This document shows, one piece after another, positions 1 to 6,543 of a stretch of DNA of 9,257 nucleotides. Source of the DNA: an uncultured Collinsella sp. (GTDB taxonomy: Bacteria; Actinomycetota; Coriobacteriia; Coriobacteriales; Coriobacteriaceae); the NCBI GenBank assembly GCA_934654515.1, contig CAKUGA010000050.1, forward strand, positions 1 through 9,257, read 5' to 3'. The notes below the pieces were generated by a model, which saw nothing but the letters and a program-made list of their open reading frames with translations, searched no databases and was not told the origin of the DNA. The translations under genes were made by a program, and so were the position numbers. Every line of letters begins with the position of its first letter. The stretch's first letter is position 1.

Positions 1-351
1 CGCCTGATGGTGCAGCTTGTGGTGAACCTGGTGAACAACGCCATCACGTATACGCCGGCGGGCTCGCATATCGTGATTTCGATTGGTGTCGATGGGGGGC
101 GCGTGACGTGCTCGGTTGCCGATGACGGCCCTGGCATTGCGCCCGAGGACCGCGGCCGCATCTTTGAGTCGTTCTACACCGCCAACCATGGCTTGGCCGA
201 CAGCCATCGCAGCGTGGGCCTGGGACTTTCGCTCTGCCGCTCCATTGCGCTGGCGCATGGCGGTAGCATAGAGGTTGCCGCGGCGGATCCGCATGGCTCG
301 ATCTTTACGATTGAGCTTCCCACCGCCGACGTTTCGTTTGATAAGGAGTAG
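1..351 (+). CDS. kdpD: KdpD sensor histidine kinase, C-terminal fragment (5' end outside window)
   Basis: This is the ATP-binding end of a sensor histidine kinase; the reading frame is already open at base 1, so the gene begins upstream. About 116 residues are visible. They contain the N box (NLVNNAITYTP), the G1 box (DDGPGI), the F box (IFESFY) and the G2 box (GLGLSL), in the usual order for a HATPase_c domain. The sensing domains, membrane segments and phospho-accepting histidine lie outside the window. The name KdpD comes from the neighbour: kdpE starts 4 bases after this stop codon, and the pair normally controls the potassium pump operon kdpFABC in response to potassium limitation. By itself the fragment could belong to any histidine kinase; the KdpE partner makes KdpD much the best call. 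Confidence 0.85.
   Translation, partial: RLMVQLVVNLVNNAITYTPAGSHIVISIGVDGGRVTCSVADDGPGIAPEDRGRIFESFYTANHGLADSHRSVGLGLSLCRSIALAHGGSIEVAAADPHGSIFTIELPTADVSFDKE
341..348 (+). promoter_or_regulatory. Ribosome binding site fixing the GTG start of kdpE
   Basis: ATAAGGAG lies at the very end of the kdpD reading frame, 7 bases before the GTG at 356. The stop codon of kdpD (349-351) sits between them. This decides for the GTG start over an in-frame ATG at 275, deep inside kdpD, and suggests translational coupling of the two genes. Confidence 0.8.
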
Positions 352-355
352 CGCT

Positions 356-1069
356 GTGCCGAACTCTGCCGTAAAACCGCTCATCTTGGTTGTTGAGGAC
401 GATCCTGCCGTTCGCAACCTTATCGTTGCCGCGCTCGAGGCGCATGGCCTGCGTCATATGGCCGTGGAGACCGCCCATGCTGCTATTGCCGCCGCATCGT
501 CGCAAGCGCCGAGCATCGTGCTGCTCGATCTGGGCCTGCCCGATATGGACGGCGTCAAGGTGGTCGAGTCGATACGCGCGTGGTCGGGCATGCCGATCAT
601 CGTGGTCTCGGCGCGCAGCGAGGACGCGGATAAAATCCGTGCGCTCGACGCCGGTGCCGACGATTACCTGACCAAGCCGTTTTCGGTCGAGGAATTGCTG
701 GCGCGCATCCGCACCACGCTCAGGCGCCTGTCATATGAGCAGACGGGCAGCGTGGCGTCCGAGGGCACGTTCGATACGGGTGAGCTGCACATCGATTACG
801 ATGCCGGTATCGCCACGATGGCCGGCGAGGAGTTGCATCTGACGCCGATCGAATACAAGCTGTTGTGCCTGCTGGCCCACAACGCCGATAAGGTGCTCAC
901 GCACCAGTTTATCCTGCACGAGATCTGGGGCACCGCGACCAAGAGCGACCTGGCGAGCCTGCGCGTCTTTATGGGAACGCTGCGCAAAAAGATCGAGTCC
1001 GACCCCGCGCATCCGCGCTACATCCAAACCCACGTAGGCATCGGCTACCGCCTAGTCACCCAAGGCTAG
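356..1069 (+). CDS. kdpE: KdpE response regulator, OmpR/PhoB type
   Basis: A 237-residue transcriptional regulator, full length for KdpE. The N-terminal receiver domain (about 8-120) has the acidic pair D15/D16, the phosphorylation site D58 in LLDLGLPDMDG, S85 and K107 in DDYLTKPF. The C-terminal winged-helix DNA-binding domain (about 140-235) has LTPIEYKLLCLL and ends in the KdpE-like stretch PRYIQTHVGIGYRLV. When phosphorylated by KdpD it activates kdpFABC in known systems. The GTG start gives a protein beginning just before the first beta strand (KPLILVVEDDP) and has a good ribosome binding site; a longer start at 275 would overlap kdpD by 77 bases and add unrelated residues. The pump genes are not in the window, so they are presumably upstream of kdpD. 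The next gene is convergent. Confidence 0.93.
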   Translation: MPNSAVKPLILVVEDDPAVRNLIVAALEAHGLRHMAVETAHAAIAAASSQAPSIVLLDLGLPDMDGVKVVESIRAWSGMPIIVVSARSEDADKIRALDAGADDYLTKPFSVEELLARIRTTLRRLSYEQTGSVASEGTFDTGELHIDYDAGIATMAGEELHLTPIEYKLLCLLAHNADKVLTHQFILHEIWGTATKSDLASLRVFMGTLRKKIESDPAHPRYIQTHVGIGYRLVTQG

Positions 1070-1090
1070 ATCGCCAACCACTATCCCAAT

Positions 1091-1163
1091 ATGAGTTGCG
1101 GTGAAATAGTTCCTGTTTATGCCTTTATCAGGCCTTTTTAGGAACTATCCCACCGCAACTTAT
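1091..1163. repeat. Large imperfect inverted repeat between convergent genes
   Basis: Arms at 1094-1114 and 1140-1160 (21 bases each) are complementary except for two adjacent positions, and pairing can be extended outwards to 1091 and 1163 with one more mismatch. The adjacent mismatches are A opposite C in the plus-strand transcript but G opposite U in the minus-strand transcript, so the RNA hairpin is more stable when read from the rlmL side. The 25-base centre holds its own small hairpin. It fills nearly all of the kdpE-rlmL gap and ends next to the rlmL stop codon. It may serve as a terminator for both genes, or be a REP- or MITE-like dispersed unit. Confidence 0.8.
1121..1139 (+). terminator. 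Possible weak terminator after kdpE, nested in the inverted repeat
   Basis: GCCT (1121-1124) and AGGC (1130-1133) form a 4-bp stem with a 5-base loop, followed by C and five T. The stem alone is weak, but it sits within the larger hairpin, 50 bases after the kdpE stop. Confidence 0.4.
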
Positions 1164-3734
1164 TTATTTGCCCTTGGGTTTGCTGGCGTAGAACTTCTTC
1201 TTTTTGGGTTTGCCGGCGGGGGAGGGGTTGCAGGTGGCGTGCGGCTTGCCGTCGCCGGCGTGCGCGTGGCCAGGCGCTGCCGCACGAGGCTTGCGGGCCT
1301 CGGGGTTGCGCAGCTCCTCGACGCGCTCGGCAATTTCCTCGGCGCTAAAGCCGACCTCGGCCATGGCGTCCTCGATGGGCAGACGGCGCACGATGTAACA
1401 GTGGTGCACCTTCTGGTTGCGCGCGAAGTCCTCGGGAATGGTCTGCGCCGTGATGTCCTCTAATACCACGCCCGCACGTGCGAGCTTGCGCGTCTCGGGA
1501 CGGAAACCGCGCAGGTTGCAGCTAAAGATGGCATGGCCGCCCTGCGTGAGCAGGCGCGACACGCCGGCCAGCAGCTCAACGTGGTCGCGCTGGACATCCC
1601 AGGTACGACGGCCCATCTTGGACGAGTTCGAGAACGTGGGCGGATCGACAAAGATCAGGTCCCAGCGGTTGCGCGTCTGGCGCTGGTCGCGAATCCAGGC
1701 GAGCACGTCGTCGCGCACAAAGTGATGCTGCGGGCCCACAAAGCCGTTTTGGCGCATGTTACGCTCGGCCCAGTCCAGGTAGGTGTTCGAGAGGTCGACC
1801 GTCACGGTCTCCTCGACGCCGCCATCGGCCGCGTAGCAGGTGGCGGTGCCGGTGTAGGCGAACAGGTTGAGGAAGCGGCGCGCCTGTTTGGCGTGCTCGC
1901 GCACCAGGTTGCGGGTGACGCGGTGATCCAGGAAGATGCCGACGTCCAGGTAGTCGTCAAAGTTGACGGCAAAGGTGAGCCCGCCCTCTTCGATGAGCGG
2001 CAGACGGCGACGTGCGATGTTGGCGCGCTCGCCCGAGCCGCCCTTGCCGGCGCCCTGTTTGCCGTACTGCGAGCCGCCGCGCGAACGCATGCGGGCCTTG
2101 GCATGCACGTGCTCGGCGGGGACATCCAGGATGCGCGGCGCGATGGCCAAGATGTCGAGCATACGGGCCTGGGCCAGCGCAGGGTCGATGGTCTTGGGCG
2201 CGGCGTATTCGGCGATGACGAGCCAACGGCCCGGCGTCTGCGGGCAGCCCTCGTACAGATCGATGGCGGCGGAGTAGTCGGGCAGGTCGGCGTCGTAGAC
2301 GCGGTAGCAGGTAACGCCCTCGCGCTTTGCCCACTTGCGGCGCAGGCGGGCGTTCTTGCGCAGGCGGTTGGCGAACTGCTCGGACTCGGGGATGAGCACG
2401 GGCAGCGGCTTGCCGTCGCCCAGGTCGAGCGTGGCGGCAGGCTCGGGCATGGCGGGGGCGGCGGCTTCGTCGTTGATGACGTCGTTTGCATCCGCAGTCT
2501 CGCTCTCGGCATCCGCGCTGGTCGCAGCCTCAAACGCCGCGGCAACATGGTCGAGCGAGGGCCAAACCTCAACGGTGGCCTCCTCGTTATTGGGCATGAC
2601 GGCGATCGAACGTTCGGGCTCGGCATGGAGCGCGCGGGCCAGCAGCCCATCGCGGGTGAGCGCGGCGACCGGCGCCGAGGCGAGCTCGGGCGCGCGGCGC
2701 AGCTCGCCGATCAGCGTCATGGCGTCGTGCATGAGCGAAAGCGGGGTCTCGGTTGTATCCGCGACCAGGGCGGCACCGGCAACGGCGCCCGCGTGATCCA
2801 GCACGGTGGCAGACTTGGCGGCGCAAAAGTCGACAAAGCGCTTGTAGCCGGCGCACTTGACCATGCGCTCGGCGGTCTTGCGGGCGGCGGAGTCAATGTC
2901 CACGGCAACGATGCGCGCCTGGCGCTCGCGTGCTGCGGTCTCGCGCTCGCGCGCCTCGGCGAGCAGCTGCTCCCACAGGGCGGTGTCGTGTAACTGCCAG
3001 CCCTCAAAGCCCCAGTGCTCACGAGCGGCGCCCGGAGCGCGATCGGTCAGGATATTTACAGCCTCCAGCAGCAGGCCGCCGCCGGCGCACGAGGCGTCGA
3101 TCAGCGTGGGCAGGGCCTCGTTTTCGTAATCGTCGGCCGTCAGCTCGCGCTCGCACAGCGCGGTCCAGCCAACCTGCGCCAGCACCAGCGCGGCGTAGTC
3201 GGGGCGCAGCACGTGCGTGCCCTCGCCAGCGCGGGTCGCGGCGGGCGGCAGGCGCTTGAACAGCGGGTCGCCCGAAAGGTCCAGGCTGATGCTCGCGCGG
3301 CGCTGGCGCAGCGAAAGCAGCAGGTGAACGTCGGGGTCGGTGGCGTCGACATCGGCGCGACGGCCCGTGGTCTCGGCCAGGCGGTCGCACAGTGCGTCCT
3401 TGGCGCGCAGGGCGGAGAAACGTGTGTTGCGCAGCTGCTCGGTCACGCCGCGGGCGGTGATGGCGATGGTGGCGCCCGGGCGGACGATGCTCTCCCAGGC
3501 GATGTCGTACACGCCGTCGTACAGCTCGTCGGCATCCTGCGCCTCAAAGCGCCCGAGCACTACGAACACGCGGCTGGCCAGGCGCGACCACAGGCATGCT
3601 CGATAGCCTTCTTCGAGCTCGCCCTCAAACGTAGCGCGGCCCTTCAGGCGGCGGACATGCGAAAGCCCGAGCCGTTTAAGCTCGTCGGCGAGTGCGGATT
3701 CAAAGCCCTCGGGGCAGCTTGCGTAAAATTCCAT
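1164..3734 (-). CDS. rlmL: RlmKL-type fused 23S rRNA methyltransferase with a degenerate N-terminal half
   Basis: An 856-residue protein matching the fused RlmL-RlmK enzyme that makes m2G2445 and m7G2069 in E. coli 23S rRNA (about 700 residues there). In order: an N-terminal ferredoxin-like and THUMP region (about 1-155), the RlmL Rossmann domain (about 160-390), an alanine- and acid-rich linker (about 395-445), then the RlmK domain (about 450-785), which contains NRLRKNARLRRKWA, FLDHR, FLNLFAYTGTATCYAA and the DPPTFSNS motif at 697-704. A basic tail rich in lysine and proline follows (about 808-856), and a glycine/arginine-rich insert lies near 548-577. In the RlmL domain the expected CGSGT reads CAGGG (216-220), and the expected NPPYG is replaced by DTTETPL (326-332), so the m2G activity may be lost. 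The ATG at 3734 is preceded by AGAGAGGT with 5 bases spacing and starts the conserved MEFYASCPEGFE; an upstream extension to 4133 would overlap the divergent HAD gene. Confidence 0.92.
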   Translation of the reverse strand: MEFYASCPEGFESALADELKRLGLSHVRRLKGRATFEGELEEGYRACLWSRLASRVFVVLGRFEAQDADELYDGVYDIAWESIVRPGATIAITARGVTEQLRNTRFSALRAKDALCDRLAETTGRRADVDATDPDVHLLLSLRQRRASISLDLSGDPLFKRLPPAATRAGEGTHVLRPDYAALVLAQVGWTALCERELTADDYENEALPTLIDASCAGGGLLLEAVNILTDRAPGAAREHWGFEGWQLHDTALWEQLLAEARERETAARERQARIVAVDIDSAARKTAERMVKCAGYKRFVDFCAAKSATVLDHAGAVAGAALVADTTETPLSLMHDAMTLIGELRRAPELASAPVAALTRDGLLARALHAEPERSIAVMPNNEEATVEVWPSLDHVAAAFEAATSADAESETADANDVINDEAAAPAMPEPAATLDLGDGKPLPVLIPESEQFANRLRKNARLRRKWAKREGVTCYRVYDADLPDYSAAIDLYEGCPQTPGRWLVIAEYAAPKTIDPALAQARMLDILAIAPRILDVPAEHVHAKARMRSRGGSQYGKQGAGKGGSGERANIARRRLPLIEEGGLTFAVNFDDYLDVGIFLDHRVTRNLVREHAKQARRFLNLFAYTGTATCYAADGGVEETVTVDLSNTYLDWAERNMRQNGFVGPQHHFVRDDVLAWIRDQRQTRNRWDLIFVDPPTFSNSSKMGRRTWDVQRDHVELLAGVSRLLTQGGHAIFSCNLRGFRPETRKLARAGVVLEDITAQTIPEDFARNQKVHHCYIVRRLPIEDAMAEVGFSAEEIAERVEELRNPEARKPRAAAPGHAHAGDGKPHATCNPSPAGKPKKKKFYASKPKGK

Positions 3735-3761
3735 GGGTGACCTCTCTGGTTGCGTCGCTCC

Positions 3762-3767
3762 ATTATA
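3762..3767 (-). promoter_or_regulatory. Promoter -10 element of rlmL
   Basis: Read on the minus strand this is a perfect TATAAT, ending 27 bases before the rlmL start codon. That would give a short leader containing the ribosome binding site. No good -35 hexamer is visible at the usual spacing. On the plus strand the same spot also reads TATGAT (3766-3771), 38 bases before the HAD gene start, so it may serve both directions. Confidence 0.5.
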
Positions 3768-3809
3768 TGATGGATGCTTCGTTTGCTCTCGCCCTCGAAA
3801 GGAACCCAT

Positions 3810-4637
3810 ATGATTGATGCGTGCCCCGATTCCGCCGTGCTCTTTTTTGACGTGGACGGCACGCTGACGTCGTTCGATCCCGACGATATGACCGATAAGG
3901 ACTTTACGGCGGTTCGCCCTTCGCAGACGGTCGTCGAGGCGTTTCATCGTCTGCGCGACGCAGGGCACAAGGCGTTTATCTGCACGGGTCGTCCCCTGTG
4001 GCTCATCGCGGACAGCTTGCGTGCGCTCGACCCCGCGGGCGTCGTTGCCATGGCGGGCGCCACGCTTGAGGTCGAGGGCCGCGTGGTGCATGAGGACTGC
4101 TTTGACGAAGACATTGTTGAGGAGCTCGCGCATCGTATTACTGTGGCGGGCGGCGAGGCGTTGTTCGAGACGAACGGTGCCACCTATTCACTTGAGCCAG
4201 TTGGTGTCGAACAGTCATTTCTGCTAGGCGCCGGCGTGGTGCACAGCGTCGAGGAAATGCGCGTCGACGGTCGTTTGCGCGTAGGCAAGGTGTGCCTGAA
4301 TGCACCTAACCTGGCGCGCGTGGCCAACGACGACGGCTTTATCGAACGCAACTTTGAGCTGTGCAACACCGGCGGGGAAAACCGCGAGCTGAGCCCCAAG
4401 GGCATCGATAAGGGCGTGGGCGTGGCGCGGGCGCTGGAGTATCTGGGTCGCGCCGATAACGCGCGCACCTTTGGCTTTGGCGATTCGGGCAACGACCTGG
4501 GCATGCTCGCCGCCGTCGAGACGGCCGTTGCCATGGGCAACGCCATGCCCGAGGTCAAAGCGGTCGCCGACTACGTGACCGACGACGTCGCGCACGACGG
4601 CACCGTCACGGCCATGCGCCACTTTGGCTTGATTTAA
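3810..4637 (+). CDS. Cof-type HAD-family phosphatase
   Basis: A 275-residue HAD hydrolase of the Cof/YidA type, cytoplasmic, likely removing phosphate from small phosphorylated metabolites such as sugar phosphates. Motif I is DVDGTL with nucleophile D14 and acid D16; motif II is T59 in ICTGRP; the motif III lysine is in SPKGIDKG (K197 or K201); motif IV is GDSGND with D225 and D229. The region between motifs II and III (about 80-190) is the C2-type cap domain. Length is normal for the family. The ATG at 3810 has GAAAGGA at 3797-3803 six bases upstream; an in-frame ATG at 3774 lacks a clear site and would add 12 unlike residues. The gene is divergent from rlmL and stands alone, ending in tandem TAA TAA. 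The substrate cannot be read from the sequence. Confidence 0.9.
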   Translation: MIDACPDSAVLFFDVDGTLTSFDPDDMTDKDFTAVRPSQTVVEAFHRLRDAGHKAFICTGRPLWLIADSLRALDPAGVVAMAGATLEVEGRVVHEDCFDEDIVEELAHRITVAGGEALFETNGATYSLEPVGVEQSFLLGAGVVHSVEEMRVDGRLRVGKVCLNAPNLARVANDDGFIERNFELCNTGGENRELSPKGIDKGVGVARALEYLGRADNARTFGFGDSGNDLGMLAAVETAVAMGNAMPEVKAVADYVTDDVAHDGTVTAMRHFGLI

Positions 4638-4638
4638 T

Positions 4639-4679
4639 AAATGGCCGGTTCGCCCTCACTGTGGGCGAACCGGCCATTT
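4639..4679. terminator. Bidirectional intrinsic terminator between the HAD and DeoR genes
   Basis: Perfect 17-bp arms at 4639-4655 and 4663-4679 around a 7-base loop. The left arm starts with AAA and the right arm ends with TTT, so either transcript ends in a short U stretch. It overlaps the second stop codon of the HAD gene and ends 3 bases before the stop of the convergent regulator gene, serving both. Confidence 0.9.
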
Positions 4680-4682
4680 GGG

Positions 4683-5474
4683 CTATTTTGCAATATAGAG
4701 CTTGGGATGACTGCGACTGTTCTCGATTGCCGCCGTCATGATGCCCTCGTCGTCTCCATCTATGATGATGCCATCGAGGTCGTCGATCTGCGCGGACTGG
4801 TAAAAACTGGTCTTATTGAACTTTCCCTGGTCAACCATCATGTAGCCCTGGTTCGAGTTGGTCAAATACATGCGCTTGATCATGGCGGAGAAGTCATGCT
4901 CGACGGTGAAGCCGTGGTCGGGATGGAATCCGTCGGCGCTGACAAATGCCTTGTCGGCATGAAGCTTGCTCATACAGTCGAGCGTCAGCGCGCCTGCCAG
5001 ATAGAGGTGACCCTTACGTACGGAGCCGCCCAGCAGCACTACCGAAGCATTGGGCAGATTGAAGCTGGCGTAGTTTGCGATGGCAAGGTCGCCGGTGATG
5101 ATGGTGATGTCGCGCTTGTCCATGAGGGCCTTAGTGAAGTAAAAGCCCGTGGTGCCGATGTCGATCACCAAAACGTCGCCATCGTCAACAAGGGTTGCCG
5201 CGGTCGCGGCGATGGCCTCCTTGGCTTCGACTTGGACATTGATGCGCTCTTCGGGATACGAGATGGCATTGGAGCGAGAAAGCGATACCGCTCCGCCGCG
5301 TACGCGACGTAACTTTCCTTCCGATTCCAGCGAGACGAGGTCGTGCCGTGCGGTGACTTCCGAAACCGAAAAACGGCGCACGATGTCGGATACCGAGATA
5401 TTAGGCTTTTCGGCCAGCCAGTTCATGATAAATCGCTGACGTTCGGCCGGTGAAAGGTCTGAAGTAGTTGCCAT
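4683..5474 (-). CDS. DeoR-family transcriptional regulator of the adjacent PTS/transaldolase operon
   Basis: A 263-residue regulator of normal DeoR-family length. The N-terminal helix-turn-helix covers about 10-63: ISVSDIVRRFSVSEVTARHDL, then the family signature LRRVRGGAV. The C-terminal DeoRC sugar-phosphate sensing domain (about 78-240) has DIGTTG at 105-110 (usually D-S-G-T-T), FVSADG at 177-182 and VDQGKFNKTSF at 214-224. Such proteins are usually repressors released by a phosphorylated intermediate of the pathway they control. The ATG at 5474 is preceded by AAAAGGAG with 7 bases spacing; a longer frame to 5588 would add 38 hydrophobic, unrelated residues with no such site. It is divergent from the transaldolase-PTS operon, the usual layout for a local regulator, and motif repeats in the shared 349-bp gap fit that role. 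Its effector is not identifiable. Confidence 0.9.
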   Translation of the reverse strand: MATTSDLSPAERQRFIMNWLAEKPNISVSDIVRRFSVSEVTARHDLVSLESEGKLRRVRGGAVSLSRSNAISYPEERINVQVEAKEAIAATAATLVDDGDVLVIDIGTTGFYFTKALMDKRDITIITGDLAIANYASFNLPNASVVLLGGSVRKGHLYLAGALTLDCMSKLHADKAFVSADGFHPDHGFTVEHDFSAMIKRMYLTNSNQGYMMVDQGKFNKTSFYQSAQIDDLDGIIIDGDDEGIMTAAIENSRSHPKLYIAK

Positions 5475-5490
5475 GAGTCGCTCCTTTTGA

Positions 5491-5525
5491 ACGAAAGGCA
5501 AAAGAAATGCCTTTCGTAATCGAAA
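5491..5525. promoter_or_regulatory. Candidate operator of the DeoR regulator (autoregulation)
   Basis: ACGAAAGGCA (5491-5500) and TGCCTTTCGT (5508-5517) form perfect 10-bp arms around AAAGAAA. A second, overlapping palindrome TTTCG-TAAT-CGAAA runs 5512-5525. They cover the expected transcription start of the regulator gene and touch its -10 box, so binding would block it. TTTCG/CGAAA units are common in DeoR-family operators. Alternatively the first hairpin acts in the leader RNA. Confidence 0.6.
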
Positions 5526-5552
5526 TATAACGTAACGATATGAAAAGAACAA
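5524..5552 (-). promoter_or_regulatory. Promoter candidate for the DeoR gene
   Basis: On the minus strand TTGTTC (5552-5547) and TATATT (5529-5524) are separated by 17 bases. The -35 is weak (3 of 6) and the -10 moderate. Transcription would start near 5517, inside the inverted repeat, giving a leader of about 43 bases with the AAAAGGAG site. Confidence 0.4.
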
Positions 5553-5673
5553 GGCGAAATCAAATGAACAAAATGAGCAATAGGGCATGTTCTTAAATCA
5601 ATAAGTAGCGGATAGCATGCACGTAAATGGCCTGTAAAGAGTTTTGTTCTGAAAGTGTTGCCGAAAAGCGATA

Positions 5674-5702
5674 CGTTCACGCCCGATATTCGACCGTTCA
5701 CG
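5674..5702. repeat. Direct repeat CGTTCACG, 21-bp spacing
   Basis: CGTTCACG occurs at 5674-5681 and again at 5695-5702, exactly 21 bp apart, which is two helical turns. The two copies would face the same side of the DNA, as expected for a protein-binding site, about 125-150 bp upstream of the transaldolase start. The protein that would bind is unknown; the motif differs from the GGCTTTCG motif nearby. Confidence 0.4.
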
Positions 5703-5717
5703 GAAAGTTGCCAATTG

Positions 5718-5793
5718 GGCTTTCGATATCTTTTGAAGTAGTTTATAAAAGAAAGCCGAAGAGCTTTTGAAACAAAGAAAAAGGCTTTCGATA
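5718..5793. promoter_or_regulatory. Repeated GGCTTTCGATA motif upstream of the transaldolase operon
   Basis: GGCTTTCGATA occurs twice in the same direction (5718-5728, 5783-5793), and the inverted form GAAAGCCG lies between them at 5751-5758. Related CTTTTGAA units occur at 5730-5737 and 5764-5771. The motif resembles the GCCTTTCGTAA in the palindrome next to the regulator gene, so both look like sites for the same DeoR-family protein, flanking the operon promoter. The positions allow DNA looping or cooperative binding; this is inferred only from motif sharing. Confidence 0.5.
5721..5749 (+). promoter_or_regulatory. Promoter candidate for the transaldolase-PTS operon
   Basis: TATAAA at 5744-5749 is the best -10 in the region, with a poor -35 (TTTCGA, 5721-5726) at 17 bp that lies inside the first GGCTTTCGATA copy. 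A second option uses TTGAAA (5767-5772) as -35 with a weak -10 near 5790. The leader would be about 70 bases for the first option. Confidence 0.3.
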
Positions 5794-5823
5794 GCAATAA
5801 TGCTAGATGAGAAAGGACCGAAC

Positions 5824-6534
5824 ATGGCGATTAAGGTGTTTGCCGACGGCGCTAACCTCGAGGGCATGCTTGACATGCACGACAACGGCAACGTTCAGGG
5901 CTTCACGACCAATCCTTCCCTTATGAAGGCCGGTGGCGTGACCGACTACCGTGCTTTTGCCAAGACGGTTCTTGAGCACATCACCGATGTTTCGGTCTCT
6001 TTTGAGGTGTTCGCCGACGACGAGGCTGGTATGGAGGCCGAGGCTCGCGAGATCGCAACCTGGGCGGACAACGTCTACGTTAAGATTCCGGCGCTCAACA
6101 CCAAGGGCGAGTCCACCGCCGCGCTGGTCAAGCGCCTTTCTGCCGATGGCATCAAGGTGAATGTCACCACCATCTTCACGCCCGAGCAGGTCGACGAGTT
6201 CGTCGATGCCGTCTCTGCCGAGACCCCCTCTATCCTGTCTATCTTTGCCGGCCGTATCGCCGATACCGGTGTCGACCCGCTGCCCCTCATGGCAGAGTCC
6301 GTAAAGAAGGCTGCCGTCAAGCCTGCCGCCGAGGTTCTCTGGGCATCCACGCGTGAGGTGCTCAACATCTTCCAGGCAGAGTCTGTTGGCTGCCAGATCA
6401 TCACGGTCCCCAATGCCCTTCTTGCCAAGCGTAAGAATTTCGGAAAAGATTTGCTCGAGTACTCGCTTGATACGGTCAAGGGCTTTGCCCGCGACATTCA
6501 GGCGCTCGGTTTTCACATCCTGCCCGAGGAGTAG
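5824..6534 (+). CDS. Transaldolase-family protein, first copy
   Basis: A 236-residue class I aldolase of the small transaldolase / fructose-6-phosphate aldolase type. Transaldolases move a dihydroxyacetone unit between sugar phosphates in the pentose phosphate pathway. Key elements: FADGANLE (6-13), the family signature GFTTNPSL (26-33), the Schiff-base lysine K87 in VYVKIPALNT, VNVTTIF (112-118), and SIFAGRIADTG (139-149). The length fits the short subfamilies rather than the ~315-residue TalB type. The ATG at 5824 has GAAAGGA (5811-5817) six bases upstream; a longer frame from 5767 is not supported. It is the first gene of an operon with the PTS EIIA gene, which starts 9 bases after its stop. 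Whether it acts as transaldolase or as fructose-6-phosphate aldolase cannot be decided here. A close paralogue starts at 9130. Confidence 0.9.
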   Translation: MAIKVFADGANLEGMLDMHDNGNVQGFTTNPSLMKAGGVTDYRAFAKTVLEHITDVSVSFEVFADDEAGMEAEAREIATWADNVYVKIPALNTKGESTAALVKRLSADGIKVNVTTIFTPEQVDEFVDAVSAETPSILSIFAGRIADTGVDPLPLMAESVKKAAVKPAAEVLWASTREVLNIFQAESVGCQIITVPNALLAKRKNFGKDLLEYSLDTVKGFARDIQALGFHILPEE

Positions 6535-6543
6535 GGGACGAAC

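Noticed and set aside
275..355. An upstream ATG start for kdpE
   Set aside because: It lies inside kdpD, and the added residues are unlike any receiver domain; the GTG at 356 has ATAAGGAG at good spacing.
1533..2993. A 486-codon open frame on the plus strand, antisense to rlmL
   Set aside because: It is low in complexity (runs of GGG, A, V) with no recognisable motif. Rlm domains on the other strand fully explain the region.
3735..4133. An upstream extension of rlmL to a start at 4133
   Set aside because: The extra 133 residues match nothing, would overlap the divergent HAD gene, and the conserved start MEFYASCPEG at 3734 has its own ribosome binding site and a TATAAT upstream.
5475..5588. 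A 38-residue hydrophobic N-terminal extension of the DeoR protein
   Set aside because: DeoR proteins start just before the helix-turn-helix; the ATG at 5474 has AAAAGGAG, and the extension would code through the operator and promoter candidates.
5423..5891. Two overlapping minus-strand frames in the divergent region (5423-5797 and 5598-5891)
   Set aside because: They are composed of AT-rich regulatory sequence, overlap real genes at the ends, have no recognisable domain, and their codon use differs from all genes here.
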